64,000 bases of DNA, from assembly GCF_002775205.1 (NCBI RefSeq), contig NC_036456.1, positions 25,641,850 through 25,705,849 of the forward strand. Reading direction: 5' to 3'. The position numbers and the translations under genes were made by a program. The notes under the pieces are model-generated. The model was not told where the DNA came from. It made no database searches and saw nothing but the letters and a program-made list of their open reading frames with translations. Shown here piece after piece: positions 57,722 through 64,000 of the stretch. The DNA is from Xiphophorus maculatus. Its lineage: Eukaryota; Chordata; Actinopteri; Cyprinodontiformes; Poeciliidae. Position 1 is the stretch's first letter, and the number at the start of each line of letters is the position of its first letter.

Positions 57722-60700
57722 TTAGCGACTTGTTGCCACGACCCTGAGAAGACGAACAATCATTGTTGGTGGCAGTCCTCGTCTGACCAGTTCATCTTTA
57801 ATCTGCAGAGGAACACACAAGGCTCAGTTCAGATAAAATCAGTGGCACTTTATGAATTGATCTCAATTTGTGTTTGTGTCAATCTGAACTACACTAAGTT
57901 GTTTTAATAAGTTATGATTTGATTCTGCTCAAATTAAAAACAAGACATTTTAAAATCACCTTAGCAAGAAACAAAACAGGCAGCAGAATAAACATCATCA
58001 GGTAAATGATTCAAATTAGATCATGATGAGCTTTAGAGTTCATGAAGTTACTGACCTGTTTCACAATGGTCTCATGATCATTTTCCAGTGACAAACTGGT
58101 GGAGATCTTGCCATTCAGAGCCACAACATAATCTAGAAGGAAAGAGATATTTTTATTCAGAACAGAAAATGAAAACCAGTTTTATTTCTACTTTCAGCAT
58201 TATGGTGGACAAAACATGAACTTTAGCCAGACTTACACGGCCCTGAAGCAGGTGTTGAATTTGTAGGTGGGGGTGTTGCTTTAGCTGTAATCGTAGTTGG
58301 GGGTTTTGTTGTTGTAGTTGGATCCTGGGTTGTTGTAGTAGGTGTTGGGGTAGTTGTAGTTGGGAGTTGGGTTGTAGTAGTTGGGAGTTGGGTTGTCATA
58401 GTTGGGAGTTGGGTTGTAGTAGTTGGGGATTGGGTTGTAGTAGTTGGGGATTGGGTTGTAGTAGTTGGTGATTGGGTAGTTGTAGTTGGTGATTGGGTAG
58501 TTGTAGTTGGGGATTGGGTTGTAGTAGTTGGTGATTGGGTAGTTGTAGTTGGGGATTGGGTTGTAGTAGTTGGTGATTGGGTAGTTGTAGTTGGGGATTG
58601 GGTAGTTGTAGTTGGGGATTGGGTTGTAGTAGTTGGGGATTGGGTAGTTGTAGTTGGGGATTGGGTTGTAGTAGTTGGGGATTCGGTTGTAGTAGTTGGG
58701 GATTCGGTTGTTGTAGTTGGGGATTCGGTTGTAGTAGTTGGTGATTGGGTAGTTGTAGTTGGGGATTGGGTAGTTGTAGTTGGGGATTTGGTTGTAGTAG
58801 TTGGGGATTGGGTAGTTGTAGTTGGTGATTGGGTAGTTGTAGTTGGTGATTGGGTAGTTGTAGTTGGTGATTGGGTAGTTGTAGTTGGGGATTGGGTAGT
58901 TGTAGTTGGGGATTGGGTTGTAGTAGTTGGGGATTGGGTAGTTGTAGTTGGGGATTGGGTTGTAGTAGTTGGGGATTCGGTTGTAGTAGTTGGGGATTCG
59001 GTTGTTGTAGTTGGGGATTCGGTTGTAGTAGTTGGTGATTGGGTAGTTGTAGTTGGGGATTGGGTTGTAGTAGTTGGGGATTGGGTTGTAGTAGTTGGGG
59101 ATTCGGTTGTAGTAGTTGGGGATTGGGTAGTTGTAGTTGGTGATTGGGTAGTTGTAGTTGGTGATTGGGTAGTTGTAGTTGGTGATTGGGTAGTTGTAGT
59201 TGCTATAGGTATAGCTACAGTTGCTGATGGACCTAAGAAGAGAAAAGTATTTATTAATAGAAATACCATCAGTAGAGAAAATAACTGGTTCAATTAAACA
59301 ATAAGGAAAAACCCAAGAATTATTCAACTCACTGTTTCCAACGGTTACAATGACACAGCGAAGCTCAGACTGATACCGAGAACTGGAGACACTGTGGAAG
59401 TATATTCAAATGCAAATATGTTATTAATTCACTGTAAAAAATAAAACTAGGTTTCAATGTCATAAATAAAAGTACTCCATAGATATATAAACTATAGAAA
59501 TATAAACTATTTACATATAAACAATTGATATCAATGCTTAATTAATGAATTGTTTATATAATGTTTTGTTGTTTTTTGTGCCCTAGGGCCTTGTAATAAT
59601 TAATCCGCTGTTTAAAAGTTACATATAGTGTGGACACTGTCCATCGTCTTTCCTTCTCTGGATAATATTTTTCACAATTTGCACTGAAGAAATCCCGCCT
59701 AGCATGAAACCTCTTTAAAGAAAATCTTATTAGGTTGTTCTAACAACTGGAAGCTGATTATTGCATCAAATTGGATTTAAGAAATTATTTAGGTCTCAAA
59801 CATTTTAATTTCTGTGACTGGATGATTTAGCATTTTATACTTTTATATATCATCTTCATGCTATCAATGAGCATTGAAAAGTTAAAGTCTCTTAATAAAA
59901 TGTTTCTGAACAGTTTTTTGTACATTTCAGAATAGTGTGATGTTTGTCAGACTAGATACTGACGTTGCCTGGACAATAAAACAGATGGGGTGACTTTCTC
60001 CATCTTCGGCCACAGATGGTTTCCACGTCAGAGTGAAGCTTCCTGATCCCAATGAACTCTTAGTTACGTTGTGCGGCCCGCTGTACAGGAGCTCAGTTGA
60101 TCTTTAACAAACAGGAAATACAGAGAGCAGTTAGAAATATTTTTCCAAAGTTTCCAGCAGCTGTTTTTCTTGATGTCATAATCTAAACATGTTGACAGAC
60201 ATCTGACTCAGGCATGAAAACTTATCTCGACAAGAGATCAGATCAGATTCCTGATTGGAAGGTGTGACGTACTTACAGCTAAAACCATTTTACTCTTACT
60301 TACGTGGCTTGAGTTGCCTGTGAGCTGATGGTGATCACCAGTATCTGACTGGCTGGTGTGTAGAGCTGAGCTCTGTTGTTTGGAGTTGGACTCAGGAATC
60401 TGGGCAGATATTGACCTTCTGTGCAGGACGGTGCTGCAGCATCCACTGCAACAATAAAGGGAAACCACAAACTCAGCCATGCTGGAGGAAATACTGACTC
60501 ATCTGTTTATATAATAGTCCACCATCTAAATTTATTAGTTCAGATCATAAACGTCTTGTAAATGTCTTGTAAAGAGCCTCAGGATGATATTTGCTGTGAT
60601 TTGACACTGAATTAATTCTACCCTGTGTTTAAAGTTACATATTTCAGGTAAAAAATGAGTAAAGGTTTAGTTGTATTTCTGTACACAAAGGTTAGAAGTG

Positions 60701-63700
60701 TGACAGCAGCGTTTCCATTACAAATGTGCGCAAAACTTTTGTCAAATGTCGATAAAACACAGTAACAAATCATAGTTACTATAAATGACTTTTAGTACGT
60801 TGTTACTTTTAGCTACAGCTTATAGTAACAATTTATAGCTGTTACTATAAGTTGTAGTAACAACTTAAAGATTATACCATAAATTGTTGCTACAAGTTGT
60901 AACTATGACGTATAGTAACAACGTAGAATTGCTATAGTTGTCACTATATAGTAACATCAGGTTGTAATTTATAGTAATTTATACTAACAAGTTCTAGTAT
61001 CTGCTATAATAGTTACTATAACTTGTTACTATAGCTTATAGTTGCTACTATAAGCTATAGTAACAACCATAAGTTGTCACTATAAACTGTTGCAACTTAT
61101 AGTGACAAATAATATAAGTTATTTATAGTAACTGCTACATTAGTTACTATAAATAATCTATAGTTGCTACTACGCATTATAGCTACAACTTAGAATTATT
61201 ATAGATGTCACTATATAGTAACAACTATAAGTTTAAGTTATACGAACAACTTATAGTAGCAACTATAGTCGTTACTATAAGTTGTTACTATGTGTTATAG
61301 TAACAACTTCTAGTAAAATCTTTCAGTTGTAACAATGTATTATAACAACTTAAAGTAGCAACTATAAGTTGTTACTTTTTCACATTACAGAGGTCAAACA
61401 AGTGATGAAAAAAGTCATAATTATGAGTTGTGACGGGGTCGATTAGAACTATCTGCATCTACAACTGTAAGTTGTTACTCATAGTTGTAACAACCAGATG
61501 TTACTACTGGCAGATGGGACTACCAAATACACAAATTTTAATATTTCTGAAAATCCACCTCGTCACAAAAACAAGTTAGTGATATAAGTTTTTACCTTTT
61601 AAAACGAACTGGATGGGTATTGTGCTGATGGCATCACTGTTTGTTCTCTGCACCTGAGAACCACTGGTTTGGGTCAGAGTGATGTTCTGCAGGGGAAAGT
61701 CCTCCATCACCATCTGGACCACATATGAACCTTGGCTGCTGCTTGCAGATGAGCTGAACGATAAAGTACAGGAGGACTGCAAGAAGAAAAAAGGAAACGG
61801 TCAAAATAAACTAAATCTTTTGTGCCAAATAACATTTAGCCCCATAATATGACATGAGTTCAGCTGTTGATGCTTACAGGTGAGATGCTGAGGTCAGATG
61901 GAGTCGTGCAGGTGACACACTCTGACAAGGCAAGGGAGGCAAATCTGCATCTAACATCGTCTCCATCGGGGTCAAAGGCCAACATGCTTATGTTTCTCTG
62001 ACAGTTTATAGGAACTCTGTGATAGAAAGGACATGCAGACATAACCTTCGTTCTTTCCATCACCTTTCTGTTGGATTTCTTTCAAAATAAATGCCACTAG
62101 TGGCAAAAAAAAAGTGAAGTTCATGCTATGTTAGGACAGGAGACGAGATGTTTCCATCACAGAAATTATGGTGCATAGAATCACATGTCTAAGGATAAAC
62201 TATGTTACAGAGAGTAAACCCAATAAAAACATGCTTTATCTATGGCATTGTTCATTAAAATGGCACATTTCTGATTAATTAAAATTAAATACGACAGGTA
62301 CTCTTAATGGTATTGTATTAGCGATTAGGTAATTCATTCACCAAGTACTTTTACTTTTAATACTTAAGTATTTTTAAAAGCCAGTACTTTTTTACTTTTA
62401 CTCAAGTAAAAATGTTAATGTGCTACTTTTACTTTACTAGAATACATTTTTGTCTGTGTATTTGTACTTTAACTTAAGTACATTTTTTGAGTACTTTCTA
62501 CACCACTGGCTACTACTGGCCACGCCCCCAAATCAACGTTTACACTGATGTGCAATTATACAAGCGTAAATCTCTGAAAAGCAGAAGTGGAGTCTCCTGC
62601 ACAGCCAACAAGAATGTAGCAAGTGGTTTCTGGATGGTAAGTCAACAACAAAACACTGCTCTTTTCCAGCAGCCATTGTACAGCGATAAAATCAGCTGAC
62701 CAACTCTTCTGGAGCTCTGCTGCGGTTGCTAGATGTCGGTCAATGTTTGTGACGTTTGAAACAGTTCATTTTCCAGGCACCAAAAAACTTAAATTTACTT
62801 CTGAAAAAACCATCTGGGTAGTTTTAATTAAGCACTTTGGCTGTTACATGCTAAATATGAATTTGATATAGTAAATCCACTTTAACCTCCTGAGACCCGG
62901 GCTTTTGTTTGATGTGCATTTTTTATGTCTCCTTACTATTTGGGATTAGTATGACCTAATTTTAGTTGAAATTCAATTTTAGCTTTCTATGTGCTCTTGA
63001 ACTATGTCAAAACCAATGCCCTCATATGAGGACAATGGGTCTGTTTTTGCATATACATTTCTCCTTGTCATTTGGGATCATAAGGACCCAATTGGCCTAA
63101 AAATGAAATTTCAGCTTTCTACAATAAGTGGTTTTCTCAAAACCCAATGTCCTCAGACGAGGACATTGGGTCTATCTGTGTGACGATAAGACCATTCAAT
63201 CAATGTTATTATTTACATCTGTGTTTACAAAAATGTAATGTCCTCATATGAGGATGCAGGGTCTCAGGAGGTTAAATCTTATTTAATCTCTACACAACAC
63301 AGAGCAGATATGACAGGGGATTTGACTGTAGGGCATAAAGGACAGAAAGACAAAGAAATAAATAAAAACATCTAGAATGTAGCAGAATTACCTCAGAGCT
63401 GGGAGGATGGTTGTCTGCGGTGATGTGTTGGCTTTGCTGATGTCAGATCGGATCCTTAGTTCAACATTAGTCACAGCTTTCCAGTTTATGATATTCTGTA
63501 TGTTACTTAGCCAGTTTCCACTTGCAAATCTACAATGAAAGTAGAGATAATTTACAACAGTCTGATGCATTTTGCTGTTTTATGCCTTTAATTAGAGGAA
63601 TCCAACAGATTCCTCAAGATTTTTTCAAGATTTTTTCCAGATATCTTGTGATTAGCCGAGCCACTGATATTTTAGAGTAGGCGCGTTAGATATAATATTT

Positions 63701-63940
63701 CCTCAGGAATATTGGAAGATTATAATTCAGTAAAGTGTCCAGAAGGACTTACTGAAGTGTAAGTGGAGAGTTGCTTGTCAGCTGTCGAGACGTCACTGCT
63801 TCTCTCTGGCACCATTCACCAATAATTTCATCAACTTTGGTTAAACCAAGGATCTGGGTCTCAGTCCCACAGTTTCCAGTGCAAGACCAAGTGTCAGTGT
63901 ATATGCATTGGTCATAGCTCACTTTGTAGTGAAGCTCAAC
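57722..63940 (-). CDS. Gene B2: secreted EDFP-core family protein with large mucin-like domain (partial, exon 1 beyond the right edge)
   Basis: Exons 5' to 3': 63940-63753, 63529-63392, 62016-61878, 61776-61596, 60445-60304, 60101-59964, 59391-59333, 59232-58237 (mucin-like), 58132-58056, 57802-57722. GT-AG sites and phases agree with A1 and A3; the visible part is 2139 nt, about 712 aa, with no internal stop. Exon 2 (188 nt, 30 nt longer than in A genes) has VSYDQCIYTDTWSCTGNCG and GEWCQRE. Exon 4 has MLAFDPDGDDVRC. Exon 5 has VVQMVMEDFPLQNITL. Exon 6 has APSCTEGQYLPRFLSPTPN. Exon 7 has HPICFIVQA. Exon 8 has [14 protein letters not shown]. The mucin exon encodes about 40 heptads of the type SPTTTTQ. 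The end is IKDELVRRGLPPTMIVRLL. The product is probably a heavily O-glycosylated secreted protein; that is inference from composition. The signal peptide exon is not in the window. Confidence 0.88.
58310..59212 (-). repeat. 21-bp tandem repeat coding for the heptad SPTTTT(Q/E/K)
   Basis: About 40 units of 21 bp. The last heptad position varies Q, E or K, and the C-terminal units drift to LPTTTTQ and DPTTTTK. Blocks of three consecutive E units occur at about 58679-58740 and 58973-59034, 294 bp (14 units) apart, showing a higher-order duplication. The other two strands/frames are also open, as expected for a frame-preserving 21-bp repeat. Confidence 0.95.
60755..61390. repeat. Palindrome-rich TAGTAAC/GTTACTA satellite in B2 intron 5
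   Basis: Degenerate repeats of 'agtaacaacttatagta' and its reverse complement alternate for over 600 bp, so the tract can form many stems. It lies between B2 exons 5 and 6. Confidence 0.85.
62330..62510. mobile_element. hAT-like terminal fragment
   Basis: Rich in 'acttaagta' and 'agtactt' motifs and ending 'ttctacaccactg', like other hAT ends here (21780-22066, 36740-36828). The other end is not clear. Confidence 0.5.
62886..63271. mobile_element. piggyBac-type MITE (386 bp) in B2 intron 3
   Basis: Inverted termini CCTCCTGAGACCC (62886) and GGGTCTCAGGAGG (ending 63271), flanked by TTAA on both sides (62882-62885 and 63272-63275). TTAA duplication is the piggyBac signature. B1 has the empty site with a single TTAA at 35234-35237 in otherwise matching sequence. 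The interior contains repeated 'gtcctca(t/g)a(t/c)gaggac' motifs. Confidence 0.93.
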
Positions 63941-64000
63941 CTGCAGATTTAAAGTGAAAAGGCGGTAAGTACAATCAAATGATAAAAGAGTAGATTTGAG

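Noticed and set aside
58310..59212. CRISPR-like regular repeats
   Set aside because: Contiguous 21-bp units without unique spacers, inside a coding exon of a eukaryote.
58281..59327. Minus-strand 348-aa open frame rich in Tyr/Asn/Pro and plus-strand 169-aa frame of DWVVVVG repeats
   Set aside because: Both are by-products of the 21-bp repeat, which keeps several frames open. The splice-consistent frame is the SPTTTT one.

Overview
The window is vertebrate nuclear DNA, almost certainly from a ray-finned fish. It has short exons in AT-rich introns, GT-AG splice sites, no bacterial operon structure, and a teleost-like transposon mix: L2-like and R4/Rex6-like LINEs, a Tc1 element, many short hAT-like elements, a Pao/BEL LTR element, a tRNA-derived SINE and a TTAA-flanked piggyBac-type MITE. 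A percomorph, perhaps cyprinodontiform, is my guess; the sequence does not prove it.

The host content is a minus-strand tandem cluster of one gene family encoding secreted, cysteine-containing proteins with a conserved 'EDFP' core, a threonine-rich stretch and a small C-terminal domain. I recognise the family as a multicopy teleost group usually left as 'uncharacterized' and know no formal name. By splice sites and phase I modelled two complete genes, A1 (2656-10844, 12 exons, 444 aa) and A3 (37754-53192, 11 exons, 423 aa). A third, B2 (57722-63940 and beyond the right edge), carries a 996-bp mucin-like exon of about 40 heptads. The array also holds a 5' half-gene (A2, 23010-24281), a deletion remnant of a B-type gene (B1, 34905-35491) and a possible older 3' relic (28150-28465). 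The A2+B1 and A3+B2 segments look like a repeated two-gene block.

One different gene sits inside the array at 31825-33867. It is an intronless 680-aa ORF with a ubiquitin-specific-protease-like fold signature, but glycine stands where the catalytic cysteine is expected. It also has an N-terminal repeat array and a C-terminal hydrophobic segment.

Region by region. 1-1732: LINE fragments. 1733-11808: A1 with its flanks, a 1.65-kb hAT in intron 7 and a broken Tc1 in intron 4. 11809-22066: a 10-kb transposon nest (R4 LINE, near-complete L2 with two insertions, half a hAT) that replaces the 3' half of A2. 22067-28465: A2, flanks and relic exons. 28843-34904: TIR elements, USP-like gene, LINE fragment, AT microsatellite. 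34905-36828: B1 remnant and a hAT. 36829-53192: A3, with a 1.3-kb TIR element in intron 4 and an apparently intact Pao/BEL element in intron 3. 53193-57721: intergenic with LINE debris and a SINE. 57722-64000: B2.

The paralogous copies serve as internal empty-site controls, so many insertions can be dated relative to the duplications. Several perfect DNA hairpins are absent from the matching position in sister copies.
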